Origin: Xylophilus sp. GW821-FHT01B05
Lineage (GTDB): Bacteria > Pseudomonadota > Gammaproteobacteria > Burkholderiales > Burkholderiaceae_C
NCBI GenBank assembly: GCA_038961845.1
Contig: CP152408.1
Location: 3,472,001 to 3,536,000, forward strand
Direction: 5' to 3'
DNA: 64,000 nucleotides
Positions 25,282-35,735 of the stretch are shown one piece after another; position 1 is the first letter of the stretch; each line of letters opens with the position of its first letter. The translations under genes and the position numbers were made by a program. Below the pieces are notes generated by a model that saw nothing but the letters and a program-made list of their open reading frames with translations, was not told the origin of the DNA and made no database searches.

Positions 25282-26835
25282 TCACATCACCGCGCCCAAT
25301 TGCCAAGGCAGGAACTCGTTGTCACCCAGCCCGTTCTCTTCGCTCTTGCTAGGCTGGCCAGATGCCGTGGCGATCATGAGGCGGAACAGTGCTTCGCCAG
25401 CCTCGGCGATGCTCTGGCGGCCATCGACGATGCCGCCGCAATCAAAGTCCATGTCCAGGCCCATGCGCTTGAACATCGGCGTGTTGGTAGCCAGCTTGAG
25501 CGATGGCGTGGGCTTGCAGCCGTACGTAGAGCCACGGCCGGTGGTGAAGCAGATCAGGTTCGCGCCGCCCGCCACCTGGCCGGTGGCAGACACCGGGTCG
25601 TAGCCCGGCGTGTCCATGAAGACCAGGCCCTGCGTGCGCACGGGCTCGGCGTACTCGACCACGTCCATCAGGCCGGTGGAGCCGGCCTTGGCCACGGCGC
25701 CGAGCGACTTCTCCAGGATGGTGGTGATGCCGCCCGCCTTGTTGCCAGGCGATGGGTTGTTGTTGAGGTCACCGCCGTGCAGCGCCGCATAGCGCTCCCA
25801 CCAGGCCAGGCGCTGCAGCAGCTTGTCGGCCACCGCAGCCGAGGCCGCGCGGTGCGTCAGCAGGTGCTCGGCGCCATAGATCTCGGGCGTTTCCGACAGG
25901 ATGGCCGTGCCGCCGTGCTGCACCAGCAGGTCTACCGCCGCGCCCAGCGCCGGGTTGGCGCTGATGCCGGAATAGCCGTCTGAGCCGCCGCACTGCAAGC
26001 CCACGGTCAGATGGCGCAAGGGCACCGGCTGGCGCTGCACCTGGTTGGCCAGCTCCAACATCTGCGCCAGCAGCAGCTTGCCCTGGGCAATCGTCTCGCG
26101 CGTGCCGCCTTCGTCCTGGATGGTGAGCGTGGCAAACATGCCGGGGTCACGCGCGGCCAGCATCTCGACCAGCGGCGCAACCTGGTTCACCTCGCAGCCC
26201 AAACCGATGACCAGCACGCCCGCAAAGTTGGGATGGTCGGCATAGCCACGCAAGGTGCGCTGCAAAAGCTCCAGACCTTCGCCGCTGCCGCCCATGCCGC
26301 AGCCGCTGCCATGCGTGATCGCCACCACGCCATCGACCTGCGGGAACGCGGCCAGCGCGTCGCCGCGAAAGGCATCGGCAATGTGGCGGCAGACGGTGGC
26401 CGAGCAGTTGACGCTGGAGATCACGCCCAGGTAGTTGCGGGTGGCCACACGGCCGTCAGACCGCACGATGCCATCGAAGCTGAGTGCATCCGGCGCCAGC
26501 ACCGTGGGCCGGTAGCCCGCACCGGCCGCATGCGCATGGCTGGAAGCCGCCATGCCTACGTTGTGCACATGCACATGTTCGCCGGGCGCGATGTCTGCCG
26601 TGGCAATGCCAATGCTCTGCCCGTATTTCAGCACGGGTGCGCCAGCCGCAATCGGCAGCAGCGCGATCTTGTGGCCCGAGGGAATGGCTTGGCGCACCGT
26701 CACCGAGCGCTCACCCACTACAAGCAGCAGGCCGGCCTCCAGCGCATGGCGCGCCACGGCCACGTTGTCGGCTGCGCCCAGCTGAATGGCGGAGGGAAGG
26801 GCTTGGTTCTCGGTAGTCATCTGCGGGGCCGGCAT
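25282..26835 (-). CDS. uxaA: Altronate dehydratase
   Basis: This enzyme dehydrates D-altronate to 2-keto-3-deoxygluconate, the last dedicated step of galacturonate/L-galactonate catabolism in the cytoplasm. The 517 residues match full-length UxaA. An N-terminal SAF-like domain carries GEHVHVHNVGMA. The dehydratase core has FDGIVRSDGRVATRNYLGVI, HGSGCGMGGSGEGLEL, GLQCGGSDGYSGISANP, and GTTGLM-like SLGAVAKAGSTGLMDVVEY. Conserved Cys residues probably bind the metal. It starts three bases after the tagaturonate reductase gene and ends the operon. Two close ATG codons (26835, 26820) are possible starts. Confidence 0.93.
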   Translation of the reverse strand: MPAPQMTTENQALPSAIQLGAADNVAVARHALEAGLLLVVGERSVTVRQAIPSGHKIALLPIAAGAPVLKYGQSIGIATADIAPGEHVHVHNVGMAASSHAHAAGAGYRPTVLAPDALSFDGIVRSDGRVATRNYLGVISSVNCSATVCRHIADAFRGDALAAFPQVDGVVAITHGSGCGMGGSGEGLELLQRTLRGYADHPNFAGVLVIGLGCEVNQVAPLVEMLAARDPGMFATLTIQDEGGTRETIAQGKLLLAQMLELANQVQRQPVPLRHLTVGLQCGGSDGYSGISANPALGAAVDLLVQHGGTAILSETPEIYGAEHLLTHRAASAAVADKLLQRLAWWERYAALHGGDLNNNPSPGNKAGGITTILEKSLGAVAKAGSTGLMDVVEYAEPVRTQGLVFMDTPGYDPVSATGQVAGGANLICFTTGRGSTYGCKPTPSLKLATNTPMFKRMGLDMDFDCGGIVDGRQSIAEAGEALFRLMIATASGQPSKSEENGLGDNEFLPWQLGAVM

Positions 26836-26838
26836 GGT

Positions 26839-27975
26839 TCAGGGGGTGGCCATGGCCGCCTTCAGGCGCGGCTGTGGCAGGTGGGGGGCATGCTCGGCGG
26901 CCATCGCCAGCACCGGACCAAAACGGCGCTGCTTCTTCTGCGCATGGTTCTGCGCGATATCGGCGATGCGATGGTCTAGGAACGGGTTCTCGAAGCGCTC
27001 GCGCACATCGACCAGGTAGGCATCGGCCTGTGGCCGCGCACCGATGGCGCTGAATACCGGCAGGATTTCTTCCGCCCACAGGGCTTCAAGCCCGCTGCGC
27101 AGCGCCGCGTCTGCCATGGCCTCGCGCACGGTCTCGCCGGGCGCGCGGCCCTCTTGCAGCCAGCGCTCGGCCAGGTAGGTGTGGCCGGCGTTCAGCAGGA
27201 AGAGCTTCAGCCGCTCATGCGCGGCAAGGTCATCGGTCAGCACGATGGCGGGATGCGTGCACGGCAGCAGCATGCGGGGCTGGCGCTCTATCACCCACAC
27301 CGCATAGGGCTCGGCCACGGCACCGACAGGCTCCAGCGCCTCGGAGACGATGCGGTCCACCAACGAATTGGCCCACACGCAGTGCGTGCCGAGCCAGGTA
27401 GCAAAGGCCGCGTCCAGCCCCCACTGCCGCGCCAGGCCCACCACCAGGTCACGCAGCACATCGCCGTTGCGCTCGACCAGTTCGCAGGGCAGCAGCGTGA
27501 GCGGCGCCTGGGGCTGCGCGCGCCAACGGCCGTGCAACAGCACCAGCAGCTTGGCGGGGAAACTGTGCGGCGGCGCGCTGCCCTCTGCCAGCGCGGCGGG
27601 GCCGTCGCGGGCATCTGTCAGGTAACCGCGGTCGGCCGTGTTGGAGACGATGACCTGCACCTCATGCGCCACCGCGCTGCGCAGCGCCGGCCAATGGGCA
27701 GACGCCTGCAGCGCCTCGCGCACTGCCGTGCATTGCACGCTGCGGTCAATGCGCTCGCCGCCCGCCAGGCCGCGGATGCGCACCGGATAGCCCGCCCCCT
27801 GTGCCAGCGCGGCAATGCGCGCCGCGCCGTCCGAGCGGTCCGTTGTCTGCACCAAGGTGATGCCGCCAAGAGCATTGCCCGCACCATGCAGCCCTTGCAG
27901 CGCGTCGGAGATGAACAGGTCCACATGCGCCTGCAGGAAGCGGCTGGTGCCGAACTGGAGGATGGGCTGGGCCAT
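26839..27975 (-). CDS. uxaB: Tagaturonate reductase-like protein (mannitol dehydrogenase family)
   Basis: This NAD-dependent polyol/uronate dehydrogenase would reduce D-tagaturonate to D-altronate. The N-terminal Rossmann part shows LQFGTSRFLQAHVDLFISDA and VQTTDRSDGAARI. The mannitol dehydrogenase C-terminal part has GTHCVWANSLVDRIVSEAL and ERLKLFLLNAGHTYLAE, which includes the catalytic Lys and the N-x2-H pair of the family. At 378 residues it is shorter than E. coli UxaB (483), mainly by missing surface and C-terminal segments. Fructuronate reductase activity cannot be excluded from sequence, but the altronate dehydratase three bases downstream favours tagaturonate. Confidence 0.85.
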   Translation of the reverse strand: MAQPILQFGTSRFLQAHVDLFISDALQGLHGAGNALGGITLVQTTDRSDGAARIAALAQGAGYPVRIRGLAGGERIDRSVQCTAVREALQASAHWPALRSAVAHEVQVIVSNTADRGYLTDARDGPAALAEGSAPPHSFPAKLLVLLHGRWRAQPQAPLTLLPCELVERNGDVLRDLVVGLARQWGLDAAFATWLGTHCVWANSLVDRIVSEALEPVGAVAEPYAVWVIERQPRMLLPCTHPAIVLTDDLAAHERLKLFLLNAGHTYLAERWLQEGRAPGETVREAMADAALRSGLEALWAEEILPVFSAIGARPQADAYLVDVRERFENPFLDHRIADIAQNHAQKKQRRFGPVLAMAAEHAPHLPQPRLKAAMATP

Positions 27976-27980
27976 TCGCG

Positions 27981-28991
27981 TCAGACCTCGACGATGGCCT
28001 TGACCACGCCGCGCGCGGGGTCGAGCAATTGGGCAAAGTCCGTTGGCACGTCGGCCAACTGCATGCGGTGCGTGTTCAAGGCATCGGTCGGCACCTGGCC
28101 GCTGCGCATTGCCGCCAGCACCGTCTCGAAATCCTCGGTGGTGGCATTGCGGCTGCCCAGCAAGGTGGTTTCACGCTTGTGGAACTCCGGGTCAGAGAAG
28201 CTGATGGTGTCGCGCACCACCGAGATGAGCACGTACTTGCCGCCATGGGCGACAAAGCCAAAGCCGCGCTCGATGGCCTTGGCATTGCCGGTGGCGTCAA
28301 ACACCATGTCGAAGAATTCGCCATCGGTAGCCGCAGACAGCTGCGCCTGGTCGCCCGCCCCCAGCGCCACCGTGCCGGCCACGCCCAGCTCGCGCTGGCA
28401 GAAGTCGAGCCGGTCCTGACGGCCGTCGAGCGCAGTCACCACCGCGCCGCGTAGCCGGGCAAAGACCATGGCCGCCATGCCGATCGGGCCCGCGCCCACC
28501 ACCAGCACCCGCTGGCCGGGCTGCACGTCGCCCCGGCGCACGGCATGCGCGCCGATGGCCAAAAATTCCACCATGGCGGCCTGGTCCAGCGTGACGCCTT
28601 CAGCCTTGTGCACAAAGGCCTCGGGCAGGGACAGGTACTCAGTGAAGGCGCCGTCGCGGTGCACGCCCAGCACCTGGATATTGACGCAGCAATTGGTCTT
28701 TCCCTGCCGGCAGGCGATGCACTTGCCACAGGAGATGTAGGGCATCACATAGGCCACATCGCCCACGGCCAGGCGGCCGCCCGGCACCGCTTCTTCCACC
28801 ACGCCCGACAGCTCATGCCCCATCACGCGCGGGTACTGCAGGAAGGGCTGGTTGCCCGTGAAGATGTGCAGGTCGGTGCCGCACACGCCCACGCGCTTGA
28901 CGCGCAGCAGCACCTCGCCTTCACCGCGCACGGGGCGCTCGCGTTGCTCGGCGCGCAAGGTGCCGGGGGTTTCACAGATCACGGTCAGCAT
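27981..28991 (-). CDS. lgoD: Zinc-dependent alcohol dehydrogenase, L-galactonate 5-dehydrogenase-like
   Basis: This medium-chain dehydrogenase has 336 residues. The catalytic zinc site is in GVCGTDLHIFTGNQPFLQYP and GHELSG; the structural zinc Cys cluster is CGKCIACRQGKTNCC; the NAD loop is VLVVGAGPIGMAAMV. The stretches NQPF..YPRV.GHE, GVHRDG.F.EYLS and SDPEFHKRETTLLGSRNAT closely parallel E. coli LgoD, which oxidises L-galactonate to D-tagaturonate. The next two genes encode tagaturonate reductase and altronate dehydratase, completing the route to 2-keto-3-deoxygluconate. A related sugar-acid substrate, such as L-gulonate, is the main alternative. Confidence 0.82.
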   Translation of the reverse strand: MLTVICETPGTLRAEQRERPVRGEGEVLLRVKRVGVCGTDLHIFTGNQPFLQYPRVMGHELSGVVEEAVPGGRLAVGDVAYVMPYISCGKCIACRQGKTNCCVNIQVLGVHRDGAFTEYLSLPEAFVHKAEGVTLDQAAMVEFLAIGAHAVRRGDVQPGQRVLVVGAGPIGMAAMVFARLRGAVVTALDGRQDRLDFCQRELGVAGTVALGAGDQAQLSAATDGEFFDMVFDATGNAKAIERGFGFVAHGGKYVLISVVRDTISFSDPEFHKRETTLLGSRNATTEDFETVLAAMRSGQVPTDALNTHRMQLADVPTDFAQLLDPARGVVKAIVEV

Positions 28992-29044
28992 GGTGGTTCC
29001 AGGGAGAGAGATGCGAATGAGGGATGTGGATGGAATGCGGTGGC

Positions 29045-29812
29045 TCAGCCGCCGTGGTACTTCTTGTAGATCGCGACCAGCTTGCCGTTGGCCGTGTTCT
29101 TGGTGATCCAGTCGTCGATCCAGGCCTTGAGCTCGGGCTCGTTCTTGCGCAAGCCAATGCCCAGCGGCACGGTCGACATGGTGAATTTGGTGACCATGTC
29201 TTTCTGCGGCGCCTTGGCCAGAACGGTGCTGACGATGGCGGGCGAGGTGGCGATGATGTCGGCCTGGCCGCTGACGGCGGCGGTGACCAGCGTGGCGTCG
29301 TCGTCGTAGCGCACGATCTGCGCGTCTTTCGCGCCGGTGGTCACGACCTTGTCGTTGTTGGAGCCGCGCGTGGTGGCCACGCGCTTGCCCTTCAAGTCTT
29401 CATAGCCCTTGATCTGCATGGCCTTGGGGCCGGCGACCACGGCCAGGATCTGCGCATAGGGCACCGAGAAGTCGATGACCTTCTCGCGCTCGGGCGTTAC
29501 CGACAGCGACGCCACCACGATGTCGGCCTTGCCGGTCTGCAGGAAGGGGATGCGGTTGGGGCTGGTGGTCTGCACGATCTCGATGGCAACGCCCAGGTCC
29601 TGCGCCAACAGGTGGGCGGTTTCCACGTCGGAGCCCACCGGCTTCATGGCGTCGTCCACAAAGCCGTAGGGTGGCGAGCCGGTGTCCAGCGCGATGCGGA
29701 TCTTCTTGGCTTCGCGGATGTCCTTGAGCAGATCGGCATGCGCAGTGCCCGCGCCAAAGGCCAGCAAGGCGGCGCATGCCAGCACGCTGCGCAGCATTGA
29801 GGATGTCTTCAT
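29045..29812 (-). CDS. ABC transporter substrate-binding protein, family 3 (polar amino-acid type)
   Basis: This periplasmic binding protein has 255 residues. A signal peptide (residues 1-26, ending AGTAHA) precedes IREAKKIRIALDTGSPPYGF. The family-3 motif is VGSDVETAHLLAQDLGVAIE, with the conserved hinge segment DIVVASLSVTPEREKVIDFS. Family members usually bind amino acids, but this gene sits in an operon with sugar-acid enzymes, so the ligand may be an aldonate or uronate. GGAG lies eight bases before the ATG. It follows the ATPase and precedes lgoD. Confidence 0.9.
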   Translation of the reverse strand: MKTSSMLRSVLACAALLAFGAGTAHADLLKDIREAKKIRIALDTGSPPYGFVDDAMKPVGSDVETAHLLAQDLGVAIEIVQTTSPNRIPFLQTGKADIVVASLSVTPEREKVIDFSVPYAQILAVVAGPKAMQIKGYEDLKGKRVATTRGSNNDKVVTTGAKDAQIVRYDDDATLVTAAVSGQADIIATSPAIVSTVLAKAPQKDMVTKFTMSTVPLGIGLRKNEPELKAWIDDWITKNTANGKLVAIYKKYHGG

Positions 29813-29857
29813 GGTGCTTGTCTCCAGTGGTTGTGGTTGCTTGGAAAAAACAGATGG

Positions 29858-30569
<712 letters not shown>

Positions 30570-30586
<17 letters not shown>

Positions 30587-31220
30587 GGAAGCTCCTCTCA
30601 AGCCGGCGGCTCAGCACCGACAGCGGATAACACAGGGCGAAATACATGGCCGCCACGATCACGAAGATGACGAAGGGCTCGAAGGTGGAGTTGTTGATGA
30701 TCTGGCCCGCACGCGCCAGCTCCACGAAGCCGATGGCCGAGGCCAGCGAGGTGTTCTTGACGATCTGCACCATGAAGCCGACCGTGGGCGGGGTGGCGAT
30801 CTTCACGGCCTGCGGCAGGATCACGTGGCGCACGCGCTGGTGCCAGCGCAGCGCCAGGCATTCAGCCGCTTCTGCCTGGGTGCGCGGCACGGATTCGATG
30901 CAGCCGCGCCAGATCTCGCCCAGGTAGGCCGACACATAGATGGACAGCGCCAGCGCCGCCGCAGCCAGGGGCGCGATGTTCAGCCCCAGCGCCGGCAAGC
31001 CAAAGTAGGCCAGCGGCAGCAGCACCAGCAGCGGCGTGCCCTGGATCAGCTTGATGTAGAGCGACACCGCCAGGCGCGACGCCCGTGGGCCGTAAGAGCT
31101 GCCCAGCGCCACCGCAAAGCCGAGCAGGCCACCGCCCACAAACGCCAGCAGCGACAGCGCAACGGTCCACAGCAGCCCGTCGAACAGGAACTTCAGGTGT
31201 GCAGCATTCAGGAAACCCAT
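30570..31220 (-). CDS. ABC transporter permease, polar amino-acid type
   Basis: This inner-membrane permease has 216 residues and about five hydrophobic segments. The first is FLFDGLLWTVALSLLAFVGG; the EAA loop with its conserved Gly is EAAECLALRWHQRVRHVILPQA. It pairs with the other permease gene directly upstream to form the heterodimeric channel. The ATG at 31220 has GAAGG upstream; an earlier in-frame codon at 31253 would add 11 residues without hydrophobic character and overlap the previous gene. Confidence 0.93.
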
Positions 31221-31236
31221 GACACGCAGCCTTTCT

Positions 31237-31959
31237 TCACAAAGGGGTGCCAAGGCGGCGGCGGCGCGGGAAGGCGACCAGGCCCACCAGCCAGAACACC
31301 GCGCGCATCACCAGCGACATGGCCAGGTAGGCGACGGCGACGATGAGGTAGGTCTCAACCGAGCGGAAGGTGTCGGACTGGATGCGGTTGGCCACGGCCG
31401 TCAGTTCCTCGGCCGAGATCTGCGAGCAGATGGAGGACGCCAGCATCAGCAGCACGTACTGGCTGGTCAGCGCGGGAAACACGCGCTCGATCGCCGGCGG
31501 CAGCACGACGTGGCGCAGCATCTGCCAGCGCGACAGCGCCAGGCATTCGGCGGCTTCGAGCTGGCTGCGCGGGATGGATTCGATGCCGGCGCGCACGATC
31601 TCGCTGGTGTAGGCGCCAACGTTGACCACCAGCGCCACGGTGGCCGCCGTGAACGCGCCCACCTGAAAGCCCAGGGAAGACAGGCCAAAGTAGACGATGA
31701 AGACCTGCACCAGCAAGGGCGTGTTGCGGATCACCTCGATATAGACGCCTGCCAGCCGGGCCAGCCACTTGGCGTGGCCGGTGGTGGCCAGCGCGCAGAA
31801 CACGCCCACCAAAAAGCCGAAGAAGGTGGACGACAGCGCCAGGGCCAGCGTGGTCCATGCACCGGCCACCAGATCTGGCCAGTAGGCCAGCGGCGCGGCA
31901 AAGTCGAATGAATATTTCAAAAGTGTTCTACGGCAGGGGCTTGAAGCCTTGCCGCCCAT
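31237..31959 (-). CDS. ABC transporter permease, polar amino-acid type (first gene of the operon)
   Basis: This second permease has ~240 residues with several membrane spans, the HisMQ-type opening YWPDLVAGAWTTLALALSST, and the EAA loop EAAECLALSRWQMLRHVVLPPA. The frame is open to 31992, but a start there would put coding sequence across the operator-like palindrome at 31969, so I favour the ATG at 31959; a TTG at the LLKYSFDF stretch is also possible. It opens a seven-gene unit (two permeases, ATPase, binding protein, lgoD, uxaB, uxaA) with gaps below 55 bases. Confidence 0.9.
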   Translation of the reverse strand: MGGKASSPCRRTLLKYSFDFAAPLAYWPDLVAGAWTTLALALSSTFFGFLVGVFCALATTGHAKWLARLAGVYIEVIRNTPLLVQVFIVYFGLSSLGFQVGAFTAATVALVVNVGAYTSEIVRAGIESIPRSQLEAAECLALSRWQMLRHVVLPPAIERVFPALTSQYVLLMLASSICSQISAEELTAVANRIQSDTFRSVETYLIVAVAYLAMSLVMRAVFWLVGLVAFPRRRRLGTPL

Positions 31960-31968
31960 CGCGGTTTT

Positions 31969-32013
31969 TTGGTAAGGCCAATTTAAACCCAACAGGGGAA
32001 TTGGCCTTACCGT
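31969..32013. promoter_or_regulatory. Paired GntR/FadR-type operator candidates
   Basis: TTGGTAAGGCCAA (31969-31981) is a TTGG-N5-CCAA palindrome. The opposite-facing TTGGCCTTACCGT (32001-32013) shares AATTGGCCTTACC with it. Their centres are 32 bp apart, about three helical turns. The form resembles boxes bound by PdhR/LldR/UxuR-type GntR proteins. They lie between the hexuronate operon and its divergent GntR gene. Confidence 0.65.
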
Positions 32014-32124
32014 ATTAACCCCAGGTAGCCCGCATCGCCTTTTTCATCCAAATAACTACACAATTGGCCAGGCCAGATGGTCAGGCCGAACTCCCAGAGC
32101 TACGCAACGCCCCCGATCCGTTCC

Positions 32125-32817
32125 ATGACAGAAACGCCAAAACTCATCGAATCGCGCCGCCTCTACCAGCAGATCGCGGACAAGGTGCGCACGCTGATCC
32201 AGCAGGGCAACCACCGCGAAGGCAGCCGGCTGCCGCCCGAGCGCGACCTGGCCCAGCAGTTGGGCGTGTCCCGCCCCTCGCTGCGAGAGGCGCTGATTGC
32301 GCTGGAGATCGAAGGCAGCGTGGAGATCCGCATGGGCTCGGGCGTCTATGTGTGCAGCCGCGCCCTGCGCCGCCCAGCGCTGCCAGCCTTCATGGGAGAG
32401 AGCCCGGCCGAACTGATGCAGGCACGCGGCGCGCTGGAAGGCGCGGTGATCGTGCTGGCCTGCGTGCACGCCACCCCCCAAGCGCTGGCGCGGGTGCAGG
32501 ACAGCGTCGACGCCATGCGCGCCGACATCGCCGCCAGCCGCGACGTGCTGGAGCACGACCGCGAGTTCCATGTGCGCATTGCCGAGATGAGCGGCAACTC
32601 CGTCCTCGTGCGTCTGGTGGGCACCTTGTTCGACGAGCGCCAGAGCCCGCTCGCCTCCCACATGCGCGAGCGCCTGGAAGACCGCCCCAGCCTGGATGCG
32701 GCGCTGGCCGAGCATGAGCAGATCCTGCGCTGCCTGGTCCAGCGCGACCCGCTGATCGCCGAGGCCGCCATGCGCTCGCACATCCGTGCCGCCGCCGAGC
32801 GCTGGGTCACACCCTGA
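32125..32817 (+). CDS. GntR family transcriptional regulator (FCD/FadR subfamily)
   Basis: This regulator has 230 residues from the ATG at 32125 (an earlier in-frame ATG at 32077 would add 16). The winged helix-turn-helix includes LYQQIADKVRTLIQQGNH, RLPPERDLAQQLGVSRPSLREALIALEIEG and IRMGSGVYV. The FCD domain follows (EHDREFHVRIAEMSGN, AEHEQILRCLVQRDP). It is transcribed away from the ABC/lgoD/uxaBA operon. The paired sites between them suggest it represses that operon and itself until a sugar acid, probably a hexuronate or aldonate, is present. Confidence 0.9.
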   Translation: MTETPKLIESRRLYQQIADKVRTLIQQGNHREGSRLPPERDLAQQLGVSRPSLREALIALEIEGSVEIRMGSGVYVCSRALRRPALPAFMGESPAELMQARGALEGAVIVLACVHATPQALARVQDSVDAMRADIAASRDVLEHDREFHVRIAEMSGNSVLVRLVGTLFDERQSPLASHMRERLEDRPSLDAALAEHEQILRCLVQRDPLIAEAAMRSHIRAAAERWVTP

Positions 32818-32847
32818 ATCCCTCCCGCCAAGGGCGGGAAAACATTA

Positions 32848-32885
32848 CGCACCAACCCGATGCCATAACGCACGAATGTGGTGCA
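32848..32885 (+). promoter_or_regulatory. Two NtrC-type enhancer sites
   Basis: CGCACGAATGTGGTGCA (32869-32885) fits the 17-bp NtrC pattern GCAC-n-A-n3-TGGTGC. CGCACCAACCCGATGCC (32848-32864) is a weaker copy whose left half is exact. The centres are 21 bp apart, two helical turns on the same face, as in NtrC enhancers of glnA. They lie ~50-85 bases upstream of the sigma-54 element. Confidence 0.65.
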
Positions 32886-32932
32886 GACTCGTTGGGCTAC
32901 CGGCATGATTACCGGGCATTCCAGGTTGCTGC

Positions 32933-32948
32933 GGGCACTGTTTTTGCT
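32933..32948 (+). promoter_or_regulatory. Sigma-54 (RpoN) promoter
   Basis: GGGCACTGTTTTTGCT matches the -24/-12 consensus TGGCAC-N5-TTGCW except for its first base, with exact GG to GC spacing. The predicted transcription start is near 32959, some 25 bases before the binding-protein start. Confidence 0.68.
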
Positions 32949-32983
32949 CAATGCAAGCATCAGTAACTTAAATGGTGTTTCTC

Positions 32984-34030
32984 ATGACCCTGCGCGCCTC
33001 CCTCCGCTCTACCGTCCAGATTGCCGCATTGGCCCTGGCAGGCGCACTGGGCTCCGCCCAGGTGCAAGCCCAGGCAGTGACGCCGGTCAAGTTCCAGCTC
33101 GACTGGCGCTTTGAAGGCCCGGCCGCCCTGTTCCTGGTGCCGGTGGCCAAGGGCTACTTCAAGCAGGCCGGGTTGGATGTCACGGTGGATGCAGGCAATG
33201 GCTCTGGCGGCACGGTCACGCGCGTGGCCTCTGGCACCTACGACATCGGCTTTGCCGACCTGGCCTCGCTGATGGAGTTCCACGCCAACAACCCCGACGC
33301 GCCGAACAAGCCCGTGGCCATCATGATGGTCTACAACAACACGCCGGCCTCGGTGATGGCGCTGAAGAAATCCGGCATCACCAAGCCCGCCGACCTGGCC
33401 GGCAAGAAGCTGGGCGCCCCCGTGTTCGACGCCGGCCGCCGCGCCTTCCCGATCTTTGCGCAGGCCAACAAGATCGGCGCCGTGCAGTGGACCGCCATGG
33501 ACCCGCCGCTGCGCGAAACCATGCTGGTGCGCGGCGACATCGACGCCATCACCGGCTTCACCTTCACCTCGCTGCTCAACCTGGAAGCGCGCGGCGTGAA
33601 GGCCTCCGACGTAGTCGTGCTGCCCTACCCGGACTACGGCGTGAAGCTGTATGGCAACGTGATCATCGCCAGCCCTAAGTTCCTGAAAGAAAAGCCGGAA
33701 GCCGCCAAGGCCTTCCTGTCGGCCTTTGCCAAGGGCATGAAGGACGTGCTGGCCAACCCGGCCGCTGCGGTCGAGACGGTGAAGGCGCGTGACGGCATCG
33801 TCAACAGCGAGTTGGAGACGCGCCGCCTGAAGCTGGCCATCGACACCGTCGTCAACAGCCCCGACGCCCGCGCCGAAGGCTTTGGCCAGGTCAACACCGG
33901 CCGCCTGGCGCTGATGGCATCGCAGGTGTCGGACGCGTTCGCCACCAAGACCCGCGTCAACCCCGATGCGGTCTGGACCAGCGCCTACCTGCCGCCGGCG
34001 GCAGAGCTCAACGTGCTGCCGCGCAAGTAA
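32984..34030 (+). CDS. ABC transporter substrate-binding protein, NMT1/THI5-like (NitT/TauT/ThiY type)
   Basis: This periplasmic binding protein has 348 residues. The signal peptide ends about residue 26 (GSAQVQAQA), then VTPVKFQLDWRFEGPAALFL begins the NMT1/THI5 domain, with IGFADLASLMEF and the GAPVFDAGRRAFPIFAQAN loop. The family binds pyrimidines (ThiY), sulfonates, nitrate or aromatic compounds. The co-encoded deaminase and the NtrC/sigma-54 promoter suggest a nitrogenous heterocycle. Start taken at the ATG at 32984 because the signal peptide begins there; an ATG at 32972 is also in frame. Confidence 0.88.
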   Translation: MTLRASLRSTVQIAALALAGALGSAQVQAQAVTPVKFQLDWRFEGPAALFLVPVAKGYFKQAGLDVTVDAGNGSGGTVTRVASGTYDIGFADLASLMEFHANNPDAPNKPVAIMMVYNNTPASVMALKKSGITKPADLAGKKLGAPVFDAGRRAFPIFAQANKIGAVQWTAMDPPLRETMLVRGDIDAITGFTFTSLLNLEARGVKASDVVVLPYPDYGVKLYGNVIIASPKFLKEKPEAAKAFLSAFAKGMKDVLANPAAAVETVKARDGIVNSELETRRLKLAIDTVVNSPDARAEGFGQVNTGRLALMASQVSDAFATKTRVNPDAVWTSAYLPPAAELNVLPRK

Positions 34031-34071
34031 GGCCTGCGCCGGCCCGGCACCGTTCGGGCTGGCGCATCTAC

Positions 34072-34133
34072 TACAAAAACAATAGCTAGAAGCCCATGTG
34101 CAGCCTGGGCTTAAGCCATATTTCATCAAAAAA
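34072..34133. repeat. Dispersed intergenic palindromic repeat, copy C
   Basis: AATAGCTAGAAGCCCAT, then CTGGGCTTAAGCCATATTTCATC, shows the AGCTA/AGCCCA/TGGGCT plan of the other copies. It fills the gap between the binding-protein and ATPase genes of one operon and runs up to the ATPase start codon. Confidence 0.6.
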
Positions 34134-34136
34134 CGC

Positions 34137-34955
<819 letters not shown>

Positions 34956-34967
34956 TAGAAGAGCCCC

Positions 34968-35735
34968 ATGCGCAATAAGAACCTGGAACGCTGGTCCCCC
35001 TGGATCCTGCTGCTCCTCATCATCGTGCTGTGGCAGTTCATCTGCAGCGCCTTCAATATCTCGGAGTTCATCTTCCCCAGCCCGCTGCGCATCTGGACGC
35101 AGTTCATGGAGTTCAAGGCCATCATCGCCGGCCATGCCTGGCGCACCTTCTGGGTGACCATGGTGGGCTTTGGCATTGCCATCGTGGTCGGTGTGCTGCT
35201 GGGCTTTGTCATTGGCAGCTCGCGCCTGGCCTATGCCGCCATGTACCCGCTGATGACCGCCTTCAACGCCCTGCCCAAGGCGGCCTTTGTGCCCATCCTG
35301 GTGGTGTGGTTCGGCATTGGCGTGGGGCCTGCGGTGCTCACCGCTTTTTTGATCAGCTTCTTCCCGATCATGGTCAACATCGCCACCGGTCTGGCCACGC
35401 TGGAGCCCGAGCTGGAAGACGTGCTGCGCGTGCTGGGCGCCAAGCGCTGGGACGTGCTGATCAAGGTCGGCCTGCCGCGCTCCATGCCCTACTTCTACGG
35501 CTCGCTCAAGGTTGCCATCACCCTGGCCTTTGTCGGCACCACGGTGTCGGAGATGACCGCCGCCAACGAGGGCATCGGCTACCTGCTGATCTCGGCCGGC
35601 TCCAGCATGCAGATGGGCCTGGCCTTTGCCGGCCTGCTGGTGGTGGGCGCCATGGCCATGGCCATGTATGAGCTGTTCAGCGTGATCGAAAAGCGCACCA
35701 CGGGCTGGGCCCACAGAGGATCGCAAGGCGAATGA
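34968..35735 (+). CDS. ABC transporter permease (NitT/TauT/ThiX type)
   Basis: This 255-residue inner-membrane permease has about six hydrophobic spans, starting with WILLLLIIVLWQFICSAFNI. The characteristic stretch PLMTAFNALPKAAFVPILVVWFG is followed by the EAA-type loop LEDVLRVLGAKRWDVLIKVGLP. It begins 12 bases after the ATPase gene, and its stop overlaps the start of the deaminase gene (ATGA), so transporter and enzyme are expressed together. Confidence 0.93.
   Translation: MRNKNLERWSPWILLLLIIVLWQFICSAFNISEFIFPSPLRIWTQFMEFKAIIAGHAWRTFWVTMVGFGIAIVVGVLLGFVIGSSRLAYAAMYPLMTAFNALPKAAFVPILVVWFGIGVGPAVLTAFLISFFPIMVNIATGLATLEPELEDVLRVLGAKRWDVLIKVGLPRSMPYFYGSLKVAITLAFVGTTVSEMTAANEGIGYLLISAGSSMQMGLAFAGLLVVGAMAMAMYELFSVIEKRTTGWAHRGSQGE

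Noticed and set aside
32824..32840. Stem-loop TCCCGCC/GGCGGGA after the GntR gene as a terminator
   Set aside because: The stem is good but neither strand has a T run after it. It may still affect RNA ends but does not meet the usual criteria.
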